This document shows, in pieces, positions 37,954 to 46,834 of a stretch of DNA of 62,787 nt. The DNA comes from Hyphomicrobiales bacterium. Its GTDB lineage: Bacteria; Pseudomonadota; Alphaproteobacteria; Rhizobiales; Beijerinckiaceae. Made by a program: the position numbers and the translations under genes. The notes under the pieces are model-generated. The model made no database searches and was not told the origin of the DNA. It worked only from the letters and a program-made list of their open reading frames with translations. The stretch's first letter is position 1. Every line of letters starts with the position of its first letter. The stretch lies in the NCBI GenBank assembly GCA_019247605.1, contig JAFBAS010000012.1:1-62787 (forward strand). Reading direction: 5' to 3'.

Positions 37954-37999
37954 GCAAAGCCCGCGAGCCCGCCTATCCAGGCTGGACGGCGGGCTTTGC
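37954..37999 (+). terminator. Stem-loop downstream of fliJ
   Basis: GCAAAGCCCGC (37954-37964) pairs perfectly over 11 bases with GCGGGCTTTGC (37989-37999); the 24-base loop itself can pair in part. It starts 25 bases after the fliJ stop and is followed by GCC rather than a U-run. The remaining 327 bases up to the transporter gene show no supportable gene. Confidence 0.6.
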
Positions 38000-38326
38000 G
38001 CCCAGGAACCGCAGCATCGCTCGCTTATAAGAGCGAAGCCCATCCGAGCCGGTCGGGCGCGGAGCGGATGAGGTTGGAACCTGCCGAAAAATTGGGCCGT
38101 CACATGCCCCTCCCGCCTGCGCGTCGAGAAGTCCGAGGACCGCGGCTCGGACCTCTCTCCGCAGGGGAGCGAGCGAAAGTCGGGAGGCTCCGGGTTCGCG
38201 CGAGGGCACGCGATCGTGCTTTGCCCAAGATTGCCACGCCGGATGAAGTTCGCCTAAGCTTTGCCCCAACAGCGGCAGGAAAGCCGCCGACCAACAAGGG
38301 ACGGCAAGGGGCCGGGGAGGAAGGCA

Positions 38327-39736
38327 ATGGACGAGATTGCGCAGATGGCATCACGCAAGGCTTTCTGGCGGCTCATGCCGTTCCTGATGCTCTGCTATTT
38401 CTTCGCCTATCTCGACCGGTCCAACATTTCATTCGCGGCGCTCGGCATGAACAAGGAGCTCGGCTACAACGCCGAGATCTTCGGTTTCGGCTCCGGGATT
38501 TTCTTCATCGGCTACTTCTTGTTCGAGGTGCCGAGCAACCTCATTCTCGAGAAGGTCGGCGCGCGCATATGGATCGCGCGCATCATGATCACCTGGGGCA
38601 TCATTTCCTTTTGCATGATCTTTCAGGACGCGAGCTGGAACAGCTTCGCCGTGCCTATCGCAGCGCCGATCGCAGCGGTTTATCGCGGCCTGCTCTGGCT
38701 CATCGGCACACCTAGCCATTTCGTCGACCTCACACCGAACTCGGCGATGTTGATCGCGATCCGGTTTCTTCTCGGCCTCGCCGAAGCCGGGTTCTTCCCT
38801 GGGATCATTCTCTTCCTCACCTATTGGTTCACCGCGAAAGACCGCGCCAAGATGGTCGGCCTGTTCATGGCGGCGATCCCGCTTTCAACGGTGATCGGCG
38901 CGCCTCTTTCCTCGCAAATTCTCGCCCATGTGGATGGCGTGCTCGGTCTTGCCGGATGGAAATGGCTTTTCATCATCGAGGCCGTGCCGACCGTCATTCT
39001 CGGCTTCATCACCTTCGGCTACCTGACCGACCGCCCGGAGAAGGCGAGCTGGCTTACGGCCCCCGAGCGGGACGCCTTGGCCAAAAGCCTCGCCGAGGAG
39101 AGGTCCAAGCGGGAAGCGATCCGCCACTACCGCCTGGGCCAAGCCCTCTCAAATCCGCGCGTCCTGGCGCTCGCCGCGATCTATTTCGGCAATGTGACCT
39201 GCAACTATGGTCTCACCTTTTTCATCCCGCAAATCCTGCAGCGTTTCGGCATCGCGACAGCAGATGTCGGCTGGTACGTCGCCATCCCCTATTTCATCGG
39301 CATGGTCGCCATGGTGCTTTGGAGCCGCCATTCCGATGCGACCGGAGAGCGCGTCTGGCACGTAGCGGGCCCCCTGATTCTCGCGGGGCTTGCCTTCATC
39401 GGTGCGTCATTCGCGGACTCGCTCGGTCTCGCGCTCATCGCCTTCTCGCTCGCCGCGATCGGCATCTATGCCTCCGTGTGTACCTTCTGGACGCTGCCGA
39501 CCGGCTTCCTCACGGGTGCCGCGGCGGCGGGGGGCATCGCTCTCATCAACTCGCTCGGCAATCTCGGTGGCTTCGTCGGCCCCTCGATCGTTGGCCACGT
39601 GAAGCAGGTGACAGGCTCCGACAGCTACGCGGTCTTGGCACTTGCGGCCTTTCCCATTCTCGCCGGCGTGCTGACGCTGATCATCGGGCACGACAAGAAA
39701 ATGGAAATGGCGGGCCACGCGGTGCCGGCCGAATAG
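38327..39736 (+). CDS. MFS transporter, anion:cation symporter (ACS) family
   Basis: A 469-residue major facilitator. Typical ACS segments are FLMLCYFFAYLDRSNISFAALGMNKELG (span 1), GYFLFEVPSNLILEKVGARIWIARIMITWG and RFLLGLAEAGFFPGIILFLTYWF. About 35 residues (positions 105-140, including PIAAPIAAVYRGLLWLIG) are inserted between the third and fourth spans compared with common members. ACS carriers take up organic anions such as tartrate, glucarate or aromatic acids; the substrate is not known. GGGGAGGAAGG precedes the ATG. Confidence 0.87.
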   Translation: MDEIAQMASRKAFWRLMPFLMLCYFFAYLDRSNISFAALGMNKELGYNAEIFGFGSGIFFIGYFLFEVPSNLILEKVGARIWIARIMITWGIISFCMIFQDASWNSFAVPIAAPIAAVYRGLLWLIGTPSHFVDLTPNSAMLIAIRFLLGLAEAGFFPGIILFLTYWFTAKDRAKMVGLFMAAIPLSTVIGAPLSSQILAHVDGVLGLAGWKWLFIIEAVPTVILGFITFGYLTDRPEKASWLTAPERDALAKSLAEERSKREAIRHYRLGQALSNPRVLALAAIYFGNVTCNYGLTFFIPQILQRFGIATADVGWYVAIPYFIGMVAMVLWSRHSDATGERVWHVAGPLILAGLAFIGASFADSLGLALIAFSLAAIGIYASVCTFWTLPTGFLTGAAAAGGIALINSLGNLGGFVGPSIVGHVKQVTGSDSYAVLALAAFPILAGVLTLIIGHDKKMEMAGHAVPAE

Positions 39737-40165
39737 GAGGGCGGCGGCGCTCCTTCCGGCTCTGATCCGTGGCTACAATTAATCGAGGCCGCGAGGCGAT
39801 GGTCTCACCTTGCTATTTGGCGCTCGCCCGCAAATTGGGGCGCCGAAAACGCGCGAGCGTCATTATTCCGTCGCCAATTCTTGCATTCGCTCCCCTACCT
39901 CGTAAGCGTCGAACTCGCATCGATGCTTGGGTGGTGGGGAACCGCAAGCGCGATTGGAGGGCGCCCTCGCCACATCAGTGCTTGCTCGCCAAAGCGTTCT
40001 TCACCATTCCAACGCGCGGATTTTGCGATGCTCCGCAAAGCTGTGGCATGAAGCGTCGCATGCATGAAACCTCGTATTTTGGACAAGCCCGTTTCGCATT
40101 GCTCCGATCCCATGCAAGAGCCGCCACGCAATCATCGCCTCCGGGACGCTTCCAAGGACAATTCG
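39737..40165. other. Gene-poor gap before the YbhN-type gene
   Basis: The 429 bases show no supportable gene. The one open frame on the plus strand (39769-40176) has a biased translation and no ribosome site. GC content is lower than around it. No promoter, terminator or repeat stood out. Confidence 0.45.
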
Positions 40166-41290
40166 ATGTCGTGTGAGGCGAAACTTGAAGAGGATGTCGG
40201 AGCCGAGATTGCGCCGGCTCCTTTGCGCAAAGCAAAGGTATGGACCGACTACGCCTGGTCGGGTGTCGGCATCATCGCTTTCCTGCTCGCAGGTTATTTC
40301 CTTTACAAGGACCTGCCGAGCATGACTCCGGCGCAAATCTCGCGCGGTTTCGCGAATATTCCGTTTGAGAGATGGGCTTTGGCATTATGCGGCACGCTCG
40401 TCGCCTATGCGGCACTCGCCTGGTACGACCGGATCGCTCTGCTTTATCTGGGCAAGCCGCTGAACTGGCTTTTCATCTCGCTCACCTCGTTTACGGCGTA
40501 TGCGCTTTCCCACAACATCGGCGCGTCGGTCTTCTCGGGGGCGGCGGTGAGATACCGCGCCTATTCGACCAAAGGGTTGACCGCGACCGAGGTCGGCGTC
40601 CTCGTCGTGCTCACCGCCTTCACGTTCGCGCTCGGCACGACCCTGCTGGGCGGGCTCGTGCTCGTGGCCGAGCCGCAGCTCGTCGCACGGCTTTTGCACG
40701 TAAACCGCGATCTCGCGCGCACGGTGGGCTTTCTGATGCTCGGTGCGGTCGCGTTTTATGTCGCCGGTTCCTTGTTCGATTTCCCCGCGCTGAAGCTCGG
40801 CTCGTACAGGCTCAACTATCCGCGTCCGCCGATCGTTCTTCGCCAGTTGATCGCCGCGCCGCTCGAGCTCTTGGGAGCCGCGGCCATCATTTATTTTGCC
40901 ATGCCGGCGCAGGGAAACCCCGGTTATTTCGTGGTTCTGGGCGTGTTCCTCGCGTCCTTCTCGGCGGCGCTTGCGTCACACGCGCCCGGAGGGCTCGGAG
41001 TCCTCGAATTGCTCTTCACCGCAGCCATGCCGAAAGAGCTGAAAGCGCCGGCGCTTATCGCGCTCTTGGTTTTCCGCCTTCTCTACCTCATCTTGCCCCT
41101 TGCGCTGGGGCTCATCGTCGTCACGGTCTTCGAAAAAGGGCGCCGGGCCGAGGCGCTGCGCGCAGCACCCAATGTCGACGCTGACCAAGCGCCCGATACC
41201 TCCGAAGCGCCAAACTCACACTCATCCAACGTGGTCCGTCTCGACGAGGCGACCAGGAGGGTTCGCAAAAGCGGCGGCACGCAAGGCTGA
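40166..41290 (+). CDS. YbhN/UPF0104 family membrane protein (LPG-synthase flippase-like)
   Basis: A 374-residue protein with about eight membrane spans, matching the transmembrane half of MprF-type lysyl-phosphatidylglycerol synthases (LGLALGTLVAYAALAWYDR, AYALSHNIGASVFSGAAVRYRAYS, SHAPGGLGVLELLF). The aminoacyl-transferase half is missing, so it may move a lipid without making it. AAGGA lies nine bases before the ATG at 40166; an in-frame start at 40064 would add 34 residues. A charged tail of about 50 residues is cytoplasmic. Confidence 0.84.
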   Translation: MSCEAKLEEDVGAEIAPAPLRKAKVWTDYAWSGVGIIAFLLAGYFLYKDLPSMTPAQISRGFANIPFERWALALCGTLVAYAALAWYDRIALLYLGKPLNWLFISLTSFTAYALSHNIGASVFSGAAVRYRAYSTKGLTATEVGVLVVLTAFTFALGTTLLGGLVLVAEPQLVARLLHVNRDLARTVGFLMLGAVAFYVAGSLFDFPALKLGSYRLNYPRPPIVLRQLIAAPLELLGAAAIIYFAMPAQGNPGYFVVLGVFLASFSAALASHAPGGLGVLELLFTAAMPKELKAPALIALLVFRLLYLILPLALGLIVVTVFEKGRRAEALRAAPNVDADQAPDTSEAPNSHSSNVVRLDEATRRVRKSGGTQG

Positions 41291-41370
41291 GAAGAAACCG
41301 GACCCGACCGTCGAGCTTCACCGCGATTTCCAATCATGCGATGACGCTCGCACGAATGTGGAGCGCTCAG

Positions 41371-42054
41371 ATGTATCTTCCTCCCGCCTTTCGTCTCGAC
41401 ACACTTGCCGACCAGCATGGCGTCATCCAACGCCATCCCTTCGCGACCTTGATCACAAGATCGGGCGAGAGCATCGTCGCAAACCATCTTCCCTTCATGA
41501 TCGACACTTCGCGCGGCGACAAAGGCGTGTTGCGCGCCCACGTCGCGCGCGCCAACCCTTTGTGGCGAACCCATCCGCGCGACACCGAAGCCCTCGTCAT
41601 CTTCGCGGGCGTCGATCACTACATCACGCCATCCTGGTACGCCACGAAACGGGAAAGCGGGAAGGTCGTACCCACCTGGAACTACGTGGCCGTGCACGCC
41701 TATGGACCGTTGCAGGTCTTCGAGGATGCAAAATGGCTGCGCGAGCAGGTCGGCGCGCTCACTGCCTTGCACGAAGCGAAAAGCATCGCGAGGAACGTCG
41801 AACCTTGGGATGTGACGGATGCGCCCGAAACATTCATCGCCGCCCAGCTCAAGGCCATCGTCGGCATCGAGGTGCCGATCACGCGCATCGAGGGGAAAGT
41901 GAAAGCCAGCCAGAACCGCCCCGAGGCCGATCGCGAAGGAGTGGTCGATGGTCTCGAGGCGCAGGGCACGGATCGCGCACGGCGCATGGCCTCTCTCGTG
42001 GCCTGCCCGCAGGCCACGTCGGCAACGATCGGCAGCGATGGAAAGGACGGCTAG
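41371..42054 (+). CDS. FMN-binding PaiB-type negative regulator
   Basis: A 227-residue protein with the PaiB split-barrel FMN-binding fold: MYLPPAFRLDTLADQHGVI at the start, FATLITRSGESIVANHLPFMID, AHVARANPLWR and VPTWNYVAVHAYG. PaiB relatives bind FMN and were named for effects on protease genes and sporulation in Bacillus. The start at 41371 fits the family; an ATG at 41341 would add ten residues. The stop is one base from the convergent sciP stop. Confidence 0.88.
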   Translation: MYLPPAFRLDTLADQHGVIQRHPFATLITRSGESIVANHLPFMIDTSRGDKGVLRAHVARANPLWRTHPRDTEALVIFAGVDHYITPSWYATKRESGKVVPTWNYVAVHAYGPLQVFEDAKWLREQVGALTALHEAKSIARNVEPWDVTDAPETFIAAQLKAIVGIEVPITRIEGKVKASQNRPEADREGVVDGLEAQGTDRARRMASLVACPQATSATIGSDGKDG

Positions 42055-42055
42055 A

Positions 42056-42331
42056 TCACGCGCGATATTGCTGAATGCGCGTCGTGCGCAAGCCGGCAAG
42101 CCCGTGCTCGTCGATCGAGGCTTGCCAGCTCAGGAATTCCTCGACGGTCAAGGCATAGCGCCGGCACGCCTCCTCAAGGCTCAGCAATCCGCCGCGCACG
42201 GCAGCGACGACTTCGGCCTTGCGCCTGATCACCCATCTTCTCGTGGCAACCGAGGGGAGATCGGCTATCGTCAGCGGGCTTCCGTCGGGGCCGATAACAT
42301 ATTTTACCCGCGGTCGATGGGCATCGGTCAT
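42056..42331 (-). CDS. sciP: CtrA inhibitor SciP (DUF1153)
   Basis: A 91-residue protein almost entirely occupied by the DUF1153 helix-turn-helix (RVKYVIGPDGSPLTIADLP, TRRWVIRRKAEVVAAVRGGLLSLEEAC, LTVEEFLSWQ). In Caulobacter SciP binds CtrA and blocks its activation of target promoters in early cell-cycle stages. The ATG at 42331 lacks a clear ribosome site. The neighbouring palindrome at 42369-42384 may control it. mnmA is nearby, a pairing common in rhizobia. Confidence 0.93.
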   Translation of the reverse strand: MTDAHRPRVKYVIGPDGSPLTIADLPSVATRRWVIRRKAEVVAAVRGGLLSLEEACRRYALTVEEFLSWQASIDEHGLAGLRTTRIQQYRA

Positions 42332-42368
42332 GATACGCTCACACAAAACAGACCAACGGTTCAGCTTC

Positions 42369-42384
42369 TAACCGAGGTCGGTTA
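42369..42384. promoter_or_regulatory. Palindrome in the sciP-amidase divergent promoter
   Basis: TAACCGAGGTCGGTTA is a perfect dyad (arms TAACCGA/TCGGTTA, two-base centre). Its outer edges read as inverted CtrA half-sites (TAACC/GGTTAA). A GANTC site, GACTC, lies at 42413-42417. The dyad is 38 bases before sciP and 66 before the amidase, so it could affect both. Confidence 0.55.
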
Positions 42385-42449
42385 ATGATTTGCGTAGTCG
42401 ACGTGTTGAATTGACTCCGATCCCTGAGCCCCCCAAGGAAATGACTGGT

Positions 42450-43859
42450 ATGAAAGACGAATTGTGGCGCTGGGACGCGCTCGATCTCGCGCGAGCCATC
42501 AAGACGAGGGCGATATCGAGCCGCGATGCCGTGGAGAGCTGCCTGAGACGACTCGAAGCCGTCAATCCGCGCCTCAACGCGGTCGTCGACGTGCTTACCG
42601 AAGAGGCCTTGGAGAGCGCTGATTCGGCTGACGCCGCGGTCAAGCGTGGTGACGAGCTCGCCTCGCTCCACGGTGTTCCGGTGACCGTGAAGATCAATGT
42701 CGATTACGCCGGACGCGCCACCACGAATGGTGTCGTCGCTTTCAAGGATGTGATCGCGCAAAGCGACGCGCCCATTGTTTCGAATTGGCGCAAGGCGGGC
42801 GCCATCATCATCGGGCGCACGAACACGCCGGCTTTTTCCTGGCGCTGGTTCACCGACAACGACCTGCATGGGCGTACCTTGAGCCCTTGGGATCGGGGCG
42901 TGACGCCGGGCGGCTCGAGTGGCGGGGCGGCAGTGGCGGTCGCCGCCGGGATGGGCGCCCTCGCGCACGGCAATGACATTGGAGGTTCGATCCGCTACCC
43001 CGCCTATGCGTGTGGTGTTGCGGGAATTCGCCCGACGCTTGGCCGCGTCCCGGCTTTCAACGCCTCGAGCAAGGAAGAGCGGCCCGTGGTCGCTCAACTC
43101 GCGTCGGTGCAAGGCCCGCTTGCCCGGTCGATCGGCGATCTGCGGGTGGGGCTGCGCGCCATGGCGGCGCGCGATGCGCGCGATCCGTGGTGGGTGCCAG
43201 CGCCTCATGAACGCGGAGATGAGCGCCGCCCCTGCCGTGTGGCCATGCTCGCCGCGCTTCCAGGCGTGGAGGCGGACAAGATGGTCTGCGACGCGGTGCG
43301 CCGTTCTGGCGCCTGGCTGGAGGATGCCGGCTATCGGGTCGAGGAGGTCATCCCACCCCATTGGAACGAGGCAGCCGAGCTCTGGGCCCTCCTCGTCCTC
43401 AACGAGACCCGCTACGCCATGATGCCCTCGATCGAGGCTTACGGCGACGAGGCGATAAAGCGGGCGGCGCGAGCGATGATGGAGGTCACGCCGCCAACCG
43501 ATTACGACGGCTTCCGCGCAGGAATGGCCCGCCGCTCGACATATCTGCGCGAATGGCTGCTTTTCCTCGAACGCTATCCGCTCATCCTCACTCCGACTTC
43601 CTGGCTCAAGGCGCTTCCTCTCGGCGCCGACCAGCAGGGTGCCGATGGCATGCGCAAGATATTCGAGGCGCACAGCCCCCTTTTCGTGCTGCCTCTCCTC
43701 GGCTTGCCTGGACTTTCCGTGCCGACCGGGATCGCCGAAGGACTACCGATGGGTGTGCATCTGATCGGCGCTCGTTACGACGAAGAGCGGCTTTTCGCGG
43801 CAGGCGAGGTCATCGAGGCCCGTTGCGGCAGGCTGACCCCGATCGATCCTCGCGATTAG
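42450..43859 (+). CDS. Amidase (amidase-signature family)
   Basis: A 469-residue amidase-signature enzyme. The catalytic triad is visible: Lys in VTVKINVDYAG (about residue 79), the cis-Ser in TPGGSSGGAAVAVAAG (about 155) and the nucleophile Ser in GNDIGGSIRYPA (about 180). Substrate cannot be read from sequence; it lacks the features of GatA. AAGGA ten bases before 42450 supports this start over the ATG at 42441. Confidence 0.9.
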   Translation: MKDELWRWDALDLARAIKTRAISSRDAVESCLRRLEAVNPRLNAVVDVLTEEALESADSADAAVKRGDELASLHGVPVTVKINVDYAGRATTNGVVAFKDVIAQSDAPIVSNWRKAGAIIIGRTNTPAFSWRWFTDNDLHGRTLSPWDRGVTPGGSSGGAAVAVAAGMGALAHGNDIGGSIRYPAYACGVAGIRPTLGRVPAFNASSKEERPVVAQLASVQGPLARSIGDLRVGLRAMAARDARDPWWVPAPHERGDERRPCRVAMLAALPGVEADKMVCDAVRRSGAWLEDAGYRVEEVIPPHWNEAAELWALLVLNETRYAMMPSIEAYGDEAIKRAARAMMEVTPPTDYDGFRAGMARRSTYLREWLLFLERYPLILTPTSWLKALPLGADQQGADGMRKIFEAHSPLFVLPLLGLPGLSVPTGIAEGLPMGVHLIGARYDEERLFAAGEVIEARCGRLTPIDPRD

Positions 43860-44005
43860 GGCGTTTTGCGCGTTCCTTCGCCGATCGCGACGACGAGGTG
43901 ATTCGAGCTTGCTTTGCGCCAGCCCTGGCGCGAAAGGCATCCAAGCTATAGATAAAACATGAGAGGTTTTCGCCGAGGGCGCATTGCGTCCGCTTTTCGC
44001 GTCAG

Positions 44006-45181
44006 ATGAAAATGAATTCGCTCGACCTTCCGACCCGCCCTTCCGAAACCCGCGTCGTCGTCGCGATGTCGGGCGGCGTCGATTCCTCTGTCGTCGCCGC
44101 CTTGCTGAAGGAAGAGGGTTACGACGTGATCGGCGTGACCCTTCAGCTTTACGACCATGGTGCCGCGACGCATCGTAGTGGGGCCTGTTGCGCCGGCCAG
44201 GACATCCATGACGCGCGCAAGGTGGCCGCGAAGATCGACATTCCCCATTACGTGCTCGATTACGAGGATCGCTTCCGCATGGAAGTGGTGGATCGATTCG
44301 CGGACGATTATCTCGCCGGGAGGACGCCGATCCCTTGCGTCGAGTGCAACCGATCGATCAAGTTTCGCGATCTCCTCGGCACGGCGCGAGATCTGGGCGC
44401 CGCCGCGCTGGCAACGGGGCATTATCTCTCCTCACGCCAGCTTCCGAACGGCCGTCGCGCGCTCTACCAGGCCTCGGATGAAAGCCGCGACCAGAGCTAT
44501 TTCCTCTATGCCACGACGCCCGCGCAACTCGCCATGCTGCGCTTCCCCCTGGGCGAGCGGTCCAAGGTCGAAACGCGCGAGCTTGCGACGCGCTTCGGAC
44601 TGCCGGTCGCCGAGAAGCCGGACAGCCAGGACATCTGCTTCGTCCCCGCAGGCCGCTATGCCGACGTGATCGAGAAGCTGCGGCCAGGCGCCAGTCGGCC
44701 CGGGAATATTATTCATGTGGATGGCCGAGTGCTCGGGCAGCACCGAGGCGTCATGCATTACACCGTCGGGCAGCGCAAAGGGCTCGGGGTGGCGGACGGC
44801 GAGGCGCTCTACGTCCTGCGGCTCGATGCCGAAAACTCCGAAGTGATCGTGGGTCCGCGTCCAGCCCTCGAGGTGGGGTCGATCGTGCTCGATGATTTCA
44901 ACTGGCTCGGCGATCGTCCCGTGGCGCAATGGCCTCGCGAGGGCTTCGGCGTGGCGGTCAAAGTGCGTTCCACCCGCCCTCCTCGCCCGGCAACGCTTCG
45001 ACGTGACGGCGATGTTTTCAAAGTCGAGCTCGATGCCGCCGAAGAGGGAGTCGCGCCAGGGCAGGCATGCGTGATCTACGACAGCTTCCTGCCCGGCGCG
45101 CGGCTGCTCGGCGGTGGCGTCATTGCGTCCACCACTTCTTCCCCTTGCGCGAATCTGCGCGAGAGGGCATTGGCGTCTTGA
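44006..45181 (+). CDS. mnmA: tRNA-uridine 2-sulfurtransferase MnmA
   Basis: A 391-residue enzyme that thiolates U34 of tRNA Lys, Glu and Gln. The PP-loop [15 protein letters not shown] is at residues 20-34, the catalytic Cys is in [14 protein letters not shown] (about 111) and the second Cys in [12 protein letters not shown] (about 212). The C-terminal tRNA-binding barrel ([11 protein letters not shown]) is intact. A second ATG two codons on is possible. It sits four codon lengths before the methyltransferase. Confidence 0.96.
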   Translation: MKMNSLDLPTRPSETRVVVAMSGGVDSSVVAALLKEEGYDVIGVTLQLYDHGAATHRSGACCAGQDIHDARKVAAKIDIPHYVLDYEDRFRMEVVDRFADDYLAGRTPIPCVECNRSIKFRDLLGTARDLGAAALATGHYLSSRQLPNGRRALYQASDESRDQSYFLYATTPAQLAMLRFPLGERSKVETRELATRFGLPVAEKPDSQDICFVPAGRYADVIEKLRPGASRPGNIIHVDGRVLGQHRGVMHYTVGQRKGLGVADGEALYVLRLDAENSEVIVGPRPALEVGSIVLDDFNWLGDRPVAQWPREGFGVAVKVRSTRPPRPATLRRDGDVFKVELDAAEEGVAPGQACVIYDSFLPGARLLGGGVIASTTSSPCANLRERALAS

Positions 45182-45208
45182 TGGATGAAACGCGCGGCGG
45201 GAGGCGTT

Positions 45209-45862
45209 ATGTCCAATCATCTCGACCAGATGCGCAAGGCCTATGATAAATGGGCCCCGATTTACGACTTGGTCTATGACGGGCTCACGGCACCGGCGCG
45301 CCGCACCGCCGTGAGGGCGGCTTTGTCCAATGGGAAGCGAATCCTGGAGGTCGGAGTCGGCACCGGATTGTCGCTTCGCAACTATCCACGCGATACCGAG
45401 GTTTATGGCGTCGACCTTTCCTACGGCATGCTCGTTCGCGCACGCGAGAAGATTTCGCGACGCCGCTTGCGGCATGTCAGGCTGATCGCGGCGATGGATG
45501 CTTGCCGGCTGGGCTTTGCCGATGAAATTTTCGACGCGGTCGTCGCGCAATTCGTGATCACGCTCGTTCCTCAACCGGAGGTCGCTCTCGAGGAGATGGC
45601 GCGGGTGCTGAGACCGGGCGGTGAGATCATCCTCGCCAATCATCTCGGCGCCGAGGAGGGCCTCCAGGCCGCAATCGAGGAGAAATGCGCCGGCATCGCC
45701 AAGCGCATCGGCTGGTCGACCGAGTTCAAGCTGTCGCGAATCGAGAACTGGGCACAGGCAAGCGGCATGATCGAGCGCGTCTCCGCCAGGGATGCCTTTC
45801 CGGGAGGCTTCTTTAAGGTTGTGCGCCTGCGAAAGCCGAGCGATAGCGCTCTCGCCGCTTGA
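45209..45862 (+). CDS. SAM-dependent methyltransferase, PmtA/UbiE-like
   Basis: A 217-residue class I methyltransferase. SAM motif I is ILEVGVGTGLSLRNYP (about residues 44-59), with GVDLSYGMLVRAREK as motif II. The N-terminus (MRKAYDKWAPIYDLVYDG) resembles Rhodobacter-type phosphatidylethanolamine N-methyltransferase PmtA, which makes phosphatidylcholine. Ubiquinone methyltransferases share parts of this pattern, so the substrate is uncertain. GGGAGG precedes the ATG at 45209; an ATG at 45185 is the alternative. The stop overlaps the next gene's TTG. Confidence 0.82.
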   Translation: MSNHLDQMRKAYDKWAPIYDLVYDGLTAPARRTAVRAALSNGKRILEVGVGTGLSLRNYPRDTEVYGVDLSYGMLVRAREKISRRRLRHVRLIAAMDACRLGFADEIFDAVVAQFVITLVPQPEVALEEMARVLRPGGEIILANHLGAEEGLQAAIEEKCAGIAKRIGWSTEFKLSRIENWAQASGMIERVSARDAFPGGFFKVVRLRKPSDSALAA

Positions 45863-46719
45863 GCTTGCGGTCCTCCATTTCGTTGAGCGCAAGCGTCTCG
45901 CGCATCGCCGAAAGCCCGCGCCCGCCCGCGAAGCGTCGCGCAAGGCTTCGCACCTTCACCCTTCGATATTGGATCATCTTCGTCGCGCTCGCTTGCGGCG
46001 CTCACGCCGCAAAGGCGGAAAGCTCGAGCGCCCACGCGAAGCTTTGCCAGATGCTCGTGTATGGGGGCGCCGACTACGTGGTCTGCACTGTCGATCTTGC
46101 GCAGTATGCGTTGCGGATGTTTTTGCAAGACAGTGAGGGCAAGCCTTATGGCAGCCTTGCCCGCCTCGCCGATTCGCCCGAAGGGCACAACATCGTCTTT
46201 GCCATGAATGGCGGGATGTACGGCACCGACCGCATGCCGGTTGGCCTCTACGTGGAGAACGGCCGCATGATCAAGGCCGCCAACACCGCGAGCGGAAGCG
46301 GCAATTTCCATCTCAAGCCAAATGGCATCTTCTACGCTTCTGGAGAGAATGCGGGCGTCATCGAGACGGGGCGGTATCTCGCGGCGAGGCCGCATGCTGA
46401 GATCGCCACGCAATCGGGGCCGATGCTCGTCATCGATGGGCGCATCCATCCGGGCTTTTCGCAAGACAGCGCGTCGCGCAAGCTGCGCAACGGCGTCGGA
46501 GTGCGCGACGGCCGCATCGTGCTCTTTGCCATCTCCGACTCGCCGGTCACCTTCATGGAATTTGCGCATCTGTTCAAGGATGCGCTCGGTTGTCGCGACG
46601 CCCTCTTTCTCGACGGCTCGGTATCGAGCCTGTACGCACCCTCGCTTGGGCGCCTGGACGGCTTTGCTCCGGTTGGCCCGATCATCGGAGCGGCGGAGCG
46701 GCGCCGCGAGGTCCATTAA
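45859..46719 (+). CDS. Phosphodiester glycosidase (NAGPA-like) family protein
   Basis: A 286-residue secreted or membrane-anchored protein. Residues 36-54 form a signal/anchor (WIIFVALACGAHAAKA) after an Arg-rich stretch. The NAGPA domain covers the rest: FAMNGGMYGTDRMPVGLYVENG, NFHLKPNGIFY, ATQSGPMLVIDG, and the C-terminal LDGSVSSLYAPSLGR. The domain cleaves sugar-phosphodiester bonds in relatives. The first in-frame start is a TTG sharing bases with the upstream TGA; no ATG fits, so the exact start is unclear. Confidence 0.82.
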   Translation: MSLRSSISLSASVSRIAESPRPPAKRRARLRTFTLRYWIIFVALACGAHAAKAESSSAHAKLCQMLVYGGADYVVCTVDLAQYALRMFLQDSEGKPYGSLARLADSPEGHNIVFAMNGGMYGTDRMPVGLYVENGRMIKAANTASGSGNFHLKPNGIFYASGENAGVIETGRYLAARPHAEIATQSGPMLVIDGRIHPGFSQDSASRKLRNGVGVRDGRIVLFAISDSPVTFMEFAHLFKDALGCRDALFLDGSVSSLYAPSLGRLDGFAPVGPIIGAAERRREVH

Positions 46720-46834
46720 AACATGCCGAAAGGCGGCGAGGGTTTCCCCTGGCCGCCTTCCGCACGAACCGGCCAATGTCTCGCGTCGGCCGGAAGCGAT
46801 GGATCAGCGCAAAACTGAGAGAGGCGGGCAGGCT

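Noticed and set aside
39769-40176. A 135-codon frame in the gap before the YbhN-type gene
   Set aside because: No ribosome site, biased composition and overlap with the next gene's likely start.
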